Source: Sarcocystis neurona
Taxonomy: Eukaryota > Apicomplexa > Conoidasida > Eucoccidiorida > Sarcocystidae
Direction: 5' to 3'
Assembly: GCA_000727475.1 (NCBI GenBank)
Contig: KL647289.1
Span: 5,274,019-5,338,018, forward strand
DNA: 64,000 nucleotides
Below the pieces are notes generated by a model. The model worked only from the letters and a program-made list of their open reading frames with translations, did no database searches and was not told the origin of the DNA. Shown one piece after another: positions 34,434 to 47,000 of the stretch; position 1 is the first letter of the stretch, and every line of letters begins with the position of its first letter. A program made the translations under genes and the position numbers.

Positions 34434-37423
34434 TTTCATTACGTACAGACGTCTTCGTGTTGTCTCTCCGTGGAAACCAGAAGAGAGCTCAAAGCGCGAA
34501 CGCAAATTCAGAGGGCCGAGTTGGTAAGACCCAGTCTAGCTTTGCGCAGGCTTGCGCTCAGGTGAACAAGGAACATGGCATCAAGGGGGTGTGTGTTAGG
34601 CTACAGGTGTGGCGAAATTGGAGCCAGTGTCCGTTCGTTGCTGGCAGGATTGTCGGAGATGATGTAAAATCATGCAATAAAGAAGCAGCCGAGGAAGCAC
34701 GGAAGAGCTTATACACATTGGAAGCACCGTTACGTCCGGGGGAACCGCGCAAGACACGGTTTCACTGAATTAGAGGAACTGTGGTGGTAAACGTAATCCG
34801 GAGACATTGAATTACACTTGCAGACAGGTGGTACAAGGAGCACGGGTCTGAGCTCAGGCAGCATGTGTTCGTCGTAGGGAAAAGGTTGCTGTAAGTTGCT
34901 GCACAAAATGTAGTGGAGAGAAATTGCTAACACACTGCACGTGCCGCTCTTCGTGGAGAAGCACAGTGAAAGAACGTCTCTGATGTCGCAATGCATGCTC
35001 AGTGACACCTGTGCTGTGAAAGACGGAGCACTATTTTGGTGTTTGGGTAACGGAAGACTCTCACATGAGAGGAAAGTTTTCCGATACGCCGAACAAATTG
35101 CAGCACGTTGTACTGGAATATCTTTGCACGGATGATGACTTCTGCGTCTACGCGAAATTCCTTTAACTTTAGAGAGGTAGGCCGTGACGTGGCGCAGTTT
35201 GTTCGTGGCATGCACTACAGAATTGTGTTGGTGGAGAGAACACTTGTTTCAATGATGGTCAAAGATACGGTGTGCGGCCGCATTGTCCGCCGCCAACCGA
35301 CCTCACGTCCTCAATCCCCTAAGCTTTGAAGAAACGTACATAGGTTATGTGATGTATGTCTGCTTTGTGTGAAGCGGCTGCTGATGAGACGTGTACTCAC
35401 TGTTCACTCTCCTGTACTCACGTCCGACATTTTTGAACACACTTAGCCGTATCGCATCAATTGTCTTGGTAACAGAGAAGGGCTTGCCCAAAAGCTGTCA
35501 CTTTTCAGATACCGTGTCGCACGTAGTCCCTATATCGCAAAGCAGGTATTCGTTACGCAAATTATAAAGTACTTCGGGAGGTACCTTCCCTCACGGGGGG
35601 TTGGTGCTGGTGAGTACTTGGCCCTAGGACCGAACCTCTCAAGAAGCGATAGAGGAAGGTATTTAATGTGACTGTCGCGTAGAAGGGAGAAGGAGTCTTC
35701 TTCGGAAACAAATGCTGAATGCTATTGACTACTGAATCCAGCCGAATAACTGCACCTCCAAAGACAAGGACGGTCGGTGCTTTCTTGTACCGGTCGACCC
35801 TGATGTCTTTCTCTAATTAATGAGGGTAAACAGCATTCGCCGGAAGCAGGGCACGTGAGTGGCTCACACGGGACTCCTTTAAAGAGCCTTGTTGTCTTCG
35901 TGCCTCATTATTTTTTTTCGCTGTTGCATGGCTGTCAATTCACCCTGCTGAAGAACACTTGCGAACTGGATACTCGACCGTCTACCCTTGAGCACAAGCT
36001 CACAGCCAACAATCTCAGCAGTGTTCTAATTGTCTCCCGGTGTAAACTGATATACATATGTGTCTTCACGCTCCCATCTGTATAAACTTTCATCCTTTTT
36101 TTTCCTGCAAATACATCGCTCGCGCAAATCGCGCAGTCTGTTTATGGCCCGGTGGTGGCAACCCTCCCTTGCTGCGTAGCCTGTGCAATGGGAAGAGGTG
36201 CTCAGCAAGGCAGCGGGTGCACACAGTTTCTTCGAAGGAAATAGTGAAAAAGAACACGAAATTATACCTAAAAATATATAGCTCCACGTAAGGATAGTGT
36301 GCATCCATCGGCGGCGGGCGCTGCCGCTTGCTACTTGTCCACCAACCCAGTATTTCTCCCGGCGAGTGAACTCTCGCCTCCTGGCACTTCTCTGCGCTAG
36401 AGCAGTTCGGCTACCCGCAGCAGAGTCGCGACAGCGCCGAGGAGGCAAGATCAACTACACAGCAGGGGCGGTGGAATGCTTGTGCGAAAAACCGCAATAG
36501 GCTGGATTTTTTGCAGCCGCAGTGACCAAGGAGTCAAACAGGAGGTATCGCGAGCTACCGAGCCAGGAGGGAAAATACTTAAACACGCGGAAGTTTCTAG
36601 GCTTACTGTCAGTGTGCACATTTCGTAAAGGCCTCCTTGACACAGGATACAAAAGAGCGCTCAAGAGGGAGAACGCCTGCACTTTACGCATAGTCGAAGC
36701 CCTACAATGTCGCTTACCACGATTGTGCACGTCCTACCAGCTTAGACAAATACTGTCAGCTAGTACCTGCCGCGCAGACACGCACTCCGTAACAGTCTGT
36801 AGATGTTTTGTCACCTTGTATATGTAGGATGCGCCTGTAACTTCCGTATCATCCCGTACACGCAGTAGCCGCGTGCACAACGTGGATCGCATCACACATC
36901 CCGTAGCGACTTGCACATATGAGGTGAGCACGGACACATTAAGTAACACCAGCTTGTTCACAAGTGTTTCGAGCATTCTATGGGTGCCGTTATGTCAAAG
37001 CCCAAAGAGCATAGTCGCACCGTGTCTGTGTGGTACGCCGCATCACTTAGTGGCTTCGATAGCAGGGAGACTCACGTACACACAGCGGACAGGGTTGTGC
37101 GAGCTTCCCCCTGCCGTATGCAACACAACGTGGTACAATTACTACAAAGTTTGTACAAAAATATCTGTTCTGTCCATCCAACATTACGTGCAATGTTGTG
37201 GCCATTTCACTACATAGATCGTTCTCTTCAGTGTGCACTCGCTGATGACCAGTCGATCGTAATACATGTGCACAGTGTGACGAAGGTCATCAAGCAAATC
37301 CCCAGCCACCAAAACACAACGGATTTTTTGCCAACCCTACTAAGCATGCGCGTTCTGTATCATTCCGCTGTAGACTGTGGCAATAGGAATACAATGACCT
37401 AACTGCATGTTTCTAACACACAA
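34434..37423. other. Region between the plus-strand ORF and the 3' end of gene B
   Basis: It includes the possible second exon of the hypothetical gene (34540-34768). Otherwise I see no gene: short frames on both strands without motifs or splice support. The part just below 37424 should hold the 3' UTR of gene B. Confidence 0.45.
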
Positions 37424-37561
37424 CTACGAGGAGCTGTCAGGAGGCGAAGTGTAGTAGACGCTTTCCCACGAGGCGGGCAATGATCGGTCGTCGGTCGGAG
37501 AGGACCAGTAAGAGACCAGTTGCGTGAAGCCAATGAGGAAGACCATCAGAAGCAGAATCGG
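37424..37561 (-). CDS. Gene B exon 11: rest of the anchor and C-terminus
   Basis: 138 nt, acceptor TCTTTATTTTGCTTGCAG|, stop TAG at 37426-37424. PILLLMVFLIGFTQLVSYW continues the hydrophobic helix of exon 10 without a break in phase. A polar 26-residue tail (ending TSPPDSSS) follows. A single helix this close to the end defines a tail anchor. Confidence 0.88.
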   Translation of the reverse strand, partial: PILLLMVFLIGFTQLVSYWSSPTDDRSLPASWESVYYTSPPDSSS

Positions 37562-40500
37562 CTGCAAGCAAAATAAAGAAACAACAAAAGAACCTCGAAG
37601 CACGACTTTCTTGATGAAGAGGCGACTGAGTGCACCGAGAGCTCGAACAAACATCCGTTACAACCGCGTGAGCACCTCAAGTGCATGTGAACACGTGGAG
37701 GATCTACTAAGTATTCTCGACGCCTGCGATTTCTCTTCTGGCACGCCTGCATCGAAATCACGTACAGGAACAAAGCGTATACATATATATATATATATTA
37801 TACGCAGATAAACATATTAGTGAAGATCACCCTGGATCCAAACCACCTGCAGCCTTCAACATATGAGCGTCTGCAGTAACGCTGTCTGTATCGCTGTCGT
37901 CCAAAGAGCCGAAGGCTGTCCTTGTGTGCAGTGCGCGAAATAATGCGGCTGGCATTGTCGACCACATATGAATGACGAATATACACATCTTTTATGGAAT
38001 TTAAAGTCGCATTTCACAACATGCTCTGATCTCAAAGCACAGATTTACCACCCCTTCCAGCTGTAGGTGCTGTTAAGGTCGGTGTTTTTCACTTTTCGTC
38101 AGATGTGCGTCACCATTGACAGCCTTGCTCCTAATACTACGGGAGAGTCGACAGTCATACAGGTTTACACAGCCGCTCAATTAGACGCCGATTGACGGGA
38201 AAAACACACGCAACGAAGAAAGCGTCTGCCGCTGCTGCTGCTGCAGTACACTGTGTTTGTCCCTGCGCAGGCGGTGATGTGCTGACCCTGACGAAAAAAA
38301 AGTCTTCTTCTCCGAACGCCCGTACAAGCATCCACCCACCCTACACTCGTAACTACGCAGACAAATATCTCTCCTTGCACCCGTTGAAAAACTCACGTAC
38401 ACTTCTCACAGACGACGGCAGACTTCTACCGGATAAGTCCAAAGCCCACTTTTTTCTATCGAATGTGGTGACTATTTGATGACGTACTTTGGAAACCTGT
38501 TGCGGCACTAGACAGACCCTTGACCTTGCTTCTAGACACGTCCGTCAGTGCAGAAATACAAAAATTGATAGCAGCAAATGGGAGTATTTGCTAGTATTCC
38601 TGGCTGCCAGCCGACCGCGATACAAGAGACATACATATGAAGATTAAAATACGCGCCTGCGGTAGACAGGACGCGTGGGCAGCTTTGTAAAAAATTGCAC
38701 TTACGAGAACAATGAATACGATGATTTGGGAGGATTCCAAAAAGCCAACTTGGTCATTCGAAGAGCCTGCAAGGAGATCATTAGCAAACGTGTGATCATC
38801 TTTCGACTTGTACACGCATATACATAAATGTGTGTATATATATATCTTGCGTCCCAATATATACATATATATATAAATATGTAAATGTACAGGGGTCATA
38901 TGGATGCAAGTACATATGTCCCCGCAACTATAATAACACCTTCAGATCAATCCTTCCCGAATATGGAAAGACACACAGGCTGTCGTATCCTTTTGATTTC
39001 AAATTCGACTGCGGTCCGTAGACCTTGCTGAGCTGACCAAACATCGAGTATCGCGCATGTTGCAATGGTAGCTAAGCTGCCAAGTGCGGCAGAGCGATAC
39101 ATCCCACATTCCGAGACTTTAGGGGGCACTGCGAGACGTCTGTGAATCGTGTGATGTTCGTTCGTCGGCGGTACTACATACACCGTGGATAACACATGAC
39201 GGACATAGTGCCTGCCTGAACTGTAGCGTATCTATAAACATACTACGTATGTAGACGCGGTCTCGTCTGTAGTTCCGAACGTCCGTGTAGCACGTGACGT
39301 TCGTACACTGGCACGTCGAAACGCTGAAATGCAGCACTACGCGGAGGCGAAACAACGGACTGCCTGTGGATTTCTGCAACGCAAAAATTTGGGATACACG
39401 CTGCAGCAGAAAATATACACACACACAGAGCAAAAAATACAGACATACCGAGAGACCTTTTAAAGGTTTTTGCAGCGACACTTTCGGGGTACTGCTTGAT
39501 GAATTTCGTGTACGCTGCGACGACCTCTTTCTCTTTCCCCGCTTCACAGAGGGGTAGCCCACATGTCGCATGCAGAGAAACGCTGTCCGGCGACGCTTCG
39601 CAGCAGAGGCGGAAGTGCTGCAGCGCCCGCTGAAATTGAAAAGTCCCACACAGAACGGCGAAGTATAGACCTACAGTGACTACGGATGTCTACATGGAGA
39701 ACGACAACAAGGGACGCACGAGCAGGGTGCACGGTTGCTTCTCACAGCACTTCTTTTACCTCTCTGACGAACTACATACATGTGCTCTGTGTACTGATCA
39801 CCATGACCGCATGGGTTTCGTAATATGTGCGTGCTCCTCGAATAAATTAAACGATATTTACAGAGAGAAACATACGCACCCCTCACACTTGTAGCACGCC
39901 TTCACACATATATACACAAGTACGCCCTCCCCACGTTCTCAGAAAACAGCTCTTAGACCCCCGGCCACGTTCCACGCGCAGCCAGAGAAGCACGAGGAAC
40001 AAAATACTACGAGCAATGATATACTACGCGTGGTAATTCGTGAAACTTAGTGCACTTTGTTTGGAGATGATGATTTTTCTTTCGCGAGACAAAGGCGCAT
40101 TCGACACATGTTTCAAAGCCTTTCTGGAGCGATCTACTGGCAGACCACGTCTAAAGCCACAGCACTCCTTCCATGCAGGCAGTTAGCAAAGACGCCGGTA
40201 AATACCACAACCGCAGTGTACCGCAGTACCTTCATACACCCCGGAAGTCGCCCCCCCACATCTCGAGTAGGCGTCCCAACGAAACACACGTTTACGAATC
40301 TTCCACATGTCTGCACTAGTAGTCCGCGATCCATGTAAAGCAATTTAAACCGCCACGAATCTATGTATCTGACCTATTACGCGGGTATCGACTCATGCCA
40401 ATCAGGAAAAGAGTGCACAGACACTATTCCCTTAGGAATCAACTTTACGTACCCCTAGGTGCTGCAGGCTGCAGAAAGCTTCGCACGTGTGCATGTGCGC

Positions 40501-41059
40501 GAGTTCGTCTTGCGGATTTATCTGCAGCGCACGTTCGAACAGCTGTAGCGCCTGACGCGTATCTCCTTTGTTCATTGCAATTTGTCCTGCAAGTACGTAG
40601 CGTCACGTACGAGATTTGGCAACCTGCTCAGTGCTTCCGCGCTTTTAGTATTTGCCTACTGCAGCGTGAAACGGGACTGTGGGCAGTTCGTAAAGTCACG
40701 TGTACAAATAAAGATTTGTGTATCTACACATCCGTTTATAACTAGTTACACACGTGAAGGCAAAGTGGTAGACGAATGCGGACCCCGACAATGGATCGTG
40801 TGTAGACAAAAAGCACGACGTATTCGCAGTATGTGTTTATACGTGTCTGAGTGCAGCCAGTATACCCACACACACGCACACGACCACAGACTCACATTTT
40901 AACAGAAATACACAAACTGACGTGCTGACACACCAACACACGCACAGAAACACCTTCTTCCTCCGTCTAATCCTGTTTGCTGTCTCCGAAAGATAACCTA
41001 ACAGAAAAACAAACACATGTACATCTATTTGTATATATATGTATATATGTATGTATATG

Positions 41060-41091
<32 letters not shown>

Positions 41092-44000
41092 AAGAGAGAT
41101 AGAGAAACGCAGGTAGGTGCTGAATTCAAAGACGCAGACGGGCAGGCATGTGTGCAGATTATTTGTACGTGCAGGCGGAAACTTGGAATCTGCTCGTGTA
41201 CACAGCCCCTCCTTCTGCATGGATTTAAACGTCTTCTATGTGTCTTCGGGAAATCCCGCAGCAACGCGGCCGCGGCAGCTTGGACGAGCCTCTCTCGTTC
41301 AAAATAACATGTTCCGGTGGAGAGTCCACCGACCACCAATGCATGCAGAGGCTAACAAGGTGCGTCATAAGCTGCAGGACCGCTCATCTTTCCATATTTC
41401 AGAAAGGTGACGGACAGACAAATGGACGACGTTGCATTCTCGACGGATCACACTACGTTTCCACCAGTGGGAAAAGATTTCATTTCCCGCTCGCTCCAAA
41501 ATACACCGGAGAGGCTGTGGCGTACCCAAGTTGTTTAGCAAATGCGTATCGTCGGCATTTTCCTGCAACAACGCTCTGAAGATCGCTTCTGCTTTGTCCC
41601 ACTCTTCGCGGTACATGTAAACCTGACACACAACCAAAACAATTCAGCATAACAATGACGTCGTCCTTTTGTCATCATGCCGGCCGGCAGGCACATAGAC
41701 GCGGACGTGCCATTCCGACAGCCACGTTTAAAAAGCTTAGGTAGGTGTGTACATACGGGAAGAGAGAGACAACACGTGTATTCATAAGCACGGCTAAAAA
41801 AGCACAGGAAAAACACACAACTTTACAAGAGACACATGTGTACAGGCGCCTGTAAATCAATAGGAGCGGCGCTGCAAGGAGATGCCTTGTGCACTTTAAT
41901 AGAGAAACACGCACATTTACCTACACATGTATGCGGAGCCCAAGCAGTTCTGGCAGCCCGTCGCTGATAAAGAACAACATGCTACCGAGCAGAAAAAAGC
42001 AAGCCTAACTCTGAACTTGGCGAACCCATCACTCAAAAACAGCCCAACACACATACCTGGAGTTCTGTGGGCTCTTGCACCAGCAGAAGGGTTGTATGTT
42101 CCACGAACGCCATTCAAAAAAAGTCACAGAAGAGAGAGAGAGGAGACAGTACCAGAAGAGCACTCCTGTGTCCTAGCGCGGGACTACTTGTCGCGAACTC
42201 GGTGTAGAGACTGACACAAAGGGTGCGCAGCAAAATCTAGATCTGTACAAATACACATCTCGCATACCGGTCTTAATTTATGTATCGAGGTACACACACT
42301 TAGGCTGGCTCGTCTGTTGGCCCGCGTCCGTTCAAAAAACGAAACGTGTTTTCCGGCATACACACATAAATTTCACACCACCCAGTGGAAATGTACCTGG
42401 GCGAGATGCAGTACAGCCAGGACATTGTCTTCCTCTACTTCTACGCAGCGCTTTAGCAGCGTCACGCAGCGATCGGTCCCCTTCAGAAGACGCTCGAGTC
42501 TTTCTGTTTCATGAGCCGCTGAAAGAAAATAGAGACTCACAGAGGACAGTGTTTTGTCAAAGCGTCATAGAGTGCAGCTGTCCGCTTCTTACCTTGAGGC
42601 AACTGAGCGACCCATCGATAAAAGGCTCCAAAGGCGGAGGAGAGCCCTAGTGTGTGAAGACGGGAATGAAGAAGACAAGAACGTCTTCAAAAACGGAGCG
42701 GAAAAAAGAGAGCGGATATGGAACAGTGGGGGAAAATGAAGGCGTCCACTCTGTGATAACAGACAGGTAATGAAGAGAAGACAAGGCGTGAATACGACTG
42801 CTTTAGAGAAACGCTGTATGTGGTAGAAAGTTTACGCGCGTATACGAATACGTACAGTGGTCATACCCAGGTGTACCAGGAGCAGAGGCGTAAGTTATTG
42901 GCAAACAAACGCTCGGGATTGAGAAAACAGGTAGCCACACACGCGTCAGTATGTGCATATGCGAACACACCGAAGAACGGAAGAGTCGCGTACAACCCAC
43001 GTGTACACACAGAGGAACTGCACGGTACCAAGATACAATACAATGGCCACACTCGAATAGATCCACACGTATAGTGTTGTACATGGGCTAATAGTCACGC
43101 ATTTACATGTGCGACTATGTACGTGTTTACAGAGCGAAGAGAGACCGCATAAGAAACGCGGGTCGTACGTGTCAATTCTTCCTGTTCGGCATTCTCCGCC
43201 TCCTGGTGCGACAGTTCTTCTCCGTCCTCAAATTTATCCATCAGCAGCATCGCCAGCACACTCAGCGCCACGGGGTTCCTGGAGTTGGCACGAGCGGGAC
43301 CAGACGCACATCTAGACGCAAAACCGACCTGCTCTACCTTGATAAAAGAATACGAGGGTATCTACTTACCCCCCGCAGGAGGACGCAGCCGCACTCCTGA
43401 GGTAAGAATCACCAAAGCAGCTTTACGGAGGAAGACACCAAACGGTGTCTTGAAAGGAGCCGGTCAACATTCGTGTCACGGAACAAACGTGAAACAGCTA
43501 TGTAGTATGTGTAGTAAAACATCACTGCATCCCTACGGAGAAACCCACACTCACTACTTGTGAGCAAGGAGGATTCGAGGACACGTACCCGCAAGCTAGA
43601 CACATGTACGTCGTTGTGCGGAAATAACAACTAGCTTCGCTCTGCAGAAAATCAAGTGACAGCTCCTCCCTAATAAATACAAGCAGGCAGCTGCCCTCTG
43701 TAACGCAGTCACCTTCTGCGAGCAACCGAGGAATAGCTCTTTGCGAAGCACGGAAAAACATCTTCAACTCACGTACGTACTGGATTATGTACATTGCGAT
43801 GCATACAATGCATATAAGCTGCCTGCGCAGTACTCAACCTGCTAAACGCAGCAATACTTCCGTTGCTGCACGCAGCAGCAGGTCATTCACTCCATCCACC
43901 GACGATACAGATACATACTTGCGTGGTCTGGAGCATTCCACTAGTGATTTTCCCTTTCACAGCTCCTCGCCCTGCGCTCCTCCCGCCAGCGCCCTGCCTG

Positions 44001-47000
44001 CTACAGTAACAAGAGGGATGTACTACCAGGAATAGCGTGTCTGTGCTTACATCCCTACATTTCCATACTGAGTCGCGCAGGGGGATTTTTTGACCAGTCA
44101 ACCAGCGCGACTGCACTCCAGGAAATACGGCTGTGCAGGTACGTGCAGGCATATGTCAATGCTTGTAAGTGGGTGTGAACACCCACAGCTGGACCGCGGT
44201 GGCCTACCAGATTTGCACCTATGCACGGGTACAGATCCGCCGCCCTATAAAGTTGTAAACACCCACCAGGTGAAACGCCTTCTCTGCTAGTCGTTGCGGG
44301 CACAACGTGCGCACATGTGGAGCTGCCCATGCGCATGCAGTAAACGGCTTTACACACCAACATACATCAAACACCTATATTTTTCAAGAAGCTACTAAGT
44401 GTAGCGGAGGTCGAGTGTAGGAAGCTTGGGCCTCAGTAAACACCGTGCAAGGACGGAGCAGCCGGTGACATGACGGTGTATACTTGTCCTACTCATTGCG
44501 TATACCCCAGAAGTGGCTACACGTTTCTGTGAGAATCACTGGCGAGGGCCGCGCCCCAGACACTGGCGCCGAAACGGAGTCTTCTCACTTGTAGAAAAAA
44601 CGCTAGATATCTTCCCAAATTCACACGTACAACTACGCTTTCAGCTACGCCTGTGTTGACACAGACTGACCTAAACGGACACACACACATACCCACATAC
44701 ATACGTACGCACATCCGACGCTCGCACATACGTATGTGTACGCACGCGTATATTTATGCATACGCACTTGGATTTCCAACACACGTACGCGCGTAGAGTG
44801 TGGCCACGAGTAACACGGATGAGGGAGACTAAAAAGTAACATCGCCGTCGAAAACTTTTGTACCTGTCATTGCACTTCAGCGCCTGCTCGAAGGACGCCA
44901 TGGCCTCTTCCGTTGCTCCCATCTGCGACCGCGCACCCAGCAAGGTACACGTGGCGTTCCTGGGTGCACCGGTAAAGACTACGAAGAGACGTGCGCGCAA
45001 GCAGCACCAGTTCTACGAATAAAACTGGTACAAGAAGTGTTGAATTCATGCTCGCAAGAAGGACCACGTAAAATGCTTCTACGAGTAATTTCAAGAGAGG
45101 AAAAACTCGTCGTCCTTTCCCTCCTTCTCGTGTTATCTGAGGCGCCCAAAAAAACTCCGGTGCTGCAACTGACTTTGACGCATCAACGCAGTCCGCGGCC
45201 ACTCTTCCGTACGACACGTACTTGTGCACACATATACGCTTGCGTATCTCTTATAATTAAACGGTGTCCCTGATGTGCCTGTGCATATACGTGTGCGCAC
45301 ACATGTATACGTGCACAAGTGTACAGCCGTAGGTGTCTGTGCACGAGTTATATACGTTATCTTGGGGACACGCGTCGGGTCATCCTCGGAAGAAAACGTG
45401 GGAAGAGCCAACGGCAGACGCATCTACCTGTTTACTGTCGGCTGTGCCGCTGCAGGTGCGCTTTCACTCTAAAGCAGCAGCTCGTGCGGCGGAACAGCTA
45501 GGAGGGACTTTTGTAAGACCGCAGTAATCTGTGGAAACGCTGCGGTAGTTACTTTTTGGACCTCTCATTAGCGGCAACGCCGAGCAAATATACCTTCATG
45601 GACTAGTTTCCTGCAGCGACAAGTGGAGAAGTACGAAACACCTATGCTTAAAAGGATAGTGGGGTCCCCACAGTAGCAGCAAATCAACCCTGAACGGACG
45701 GTGGTTCACGGACGGGATACAGGCTTCCACATGAACACAGCGACTCATACAGTCTACATCTTCCTAAACTGTCGCTAACAGCTGTGCCAACTTACTCGCC
45801 CAAGAAAACACCCAGATCTACAGTTACCTAGATATCCGCAGCTGGAAGAGGCAAGAAGATAGCGTCTTAGTTGTATACATATATATATATATATATACGT
45901 ATACATGTACACACACAGTTTTTTAGATGAGGATGCACTTTACGAGGTAGGTACAACTGCGTACACGCATACACGTGTGCCTGAATCTTCGAGCACATCG
46001 AAACGTTCGCCAGTGTAGCCGTAGTACCTGCTACAACGGTGTTGGCAGGCCGCGGAGGCAGCAGCAGGCAGCTGGGAGCACTGTCATTGAGCAACAGAGC
46101 AGCGGCGGGAAAAAGACAGCGGTTTGGTCACGTCGATTTGATCACTTCGAGCGCTGAGGCGAGAGCACGGTAAATGCTCACACAGAGGGATGGATACATA
46201 TGTGCGTATCTCTCTCTCTCTGCACATATGTATATATATGGATATATATAGAGAGAGACATACACACGCACAGACACACGGGGATAGGTATATGCGTGCG
46301 CGCACCTCCACATCGGTGTGATTCACGCCTGCGGATACCACCTTTGTAGGAGCTGCGCCCGCGAGTCTGCAAGCAGCAAGTAGACGAGGAGACGAACGAC
46401 CAGGGACGTACCTCGTAGTACGCAAGGCCTAGGTTAGTGTACAGCTGGGAGTCATCAGGGCGAAGGTCGATGCATCTGGTAAAGCGAAAGGAGAGCAGAC
46501 AAAGTAGGCAGTGAGGAAAGTGGAAGGCGTTACGGAGAACTGAGCAGAGGAGGATATGGATCGCGGGAGATGTAGCAAAGAGATGACGCACGCAGCAGGG
46601 GACGGAAAGAAAAGAGAGCTGAAGAAGACGAACAGACGAGAGAGAGACGAAATCACAAAAATGACAGCATGTTGAGTCAGAGCCTGGACGCACGCAAAAT
46701 ACCCTGCAAGCAAAGAGAAAATGCAGAAAAACCAAGAGGGCCGACGAACATCCCTTGGCGGTGGCGGAGAAATGCCACTGGCATCAGCCCGATTTCTGGT
46801 GACTAAGAGCTCAAGTAGTGGCGTCGCTATAAAGTGGAAAGTGTATGTGCACTCTGACGAACGTACTGCGATACCACCGCAGCCGCTCTCATCGCCTTCA
46901 CCGAAAAAATTTCTACCACATATGTGGTGCGCCGCACCGTCGAAGCGAAGCGTGGCAAACGAGCCGTTCCTTTTCTTCATAATTGCAGGACGGAAAACAG

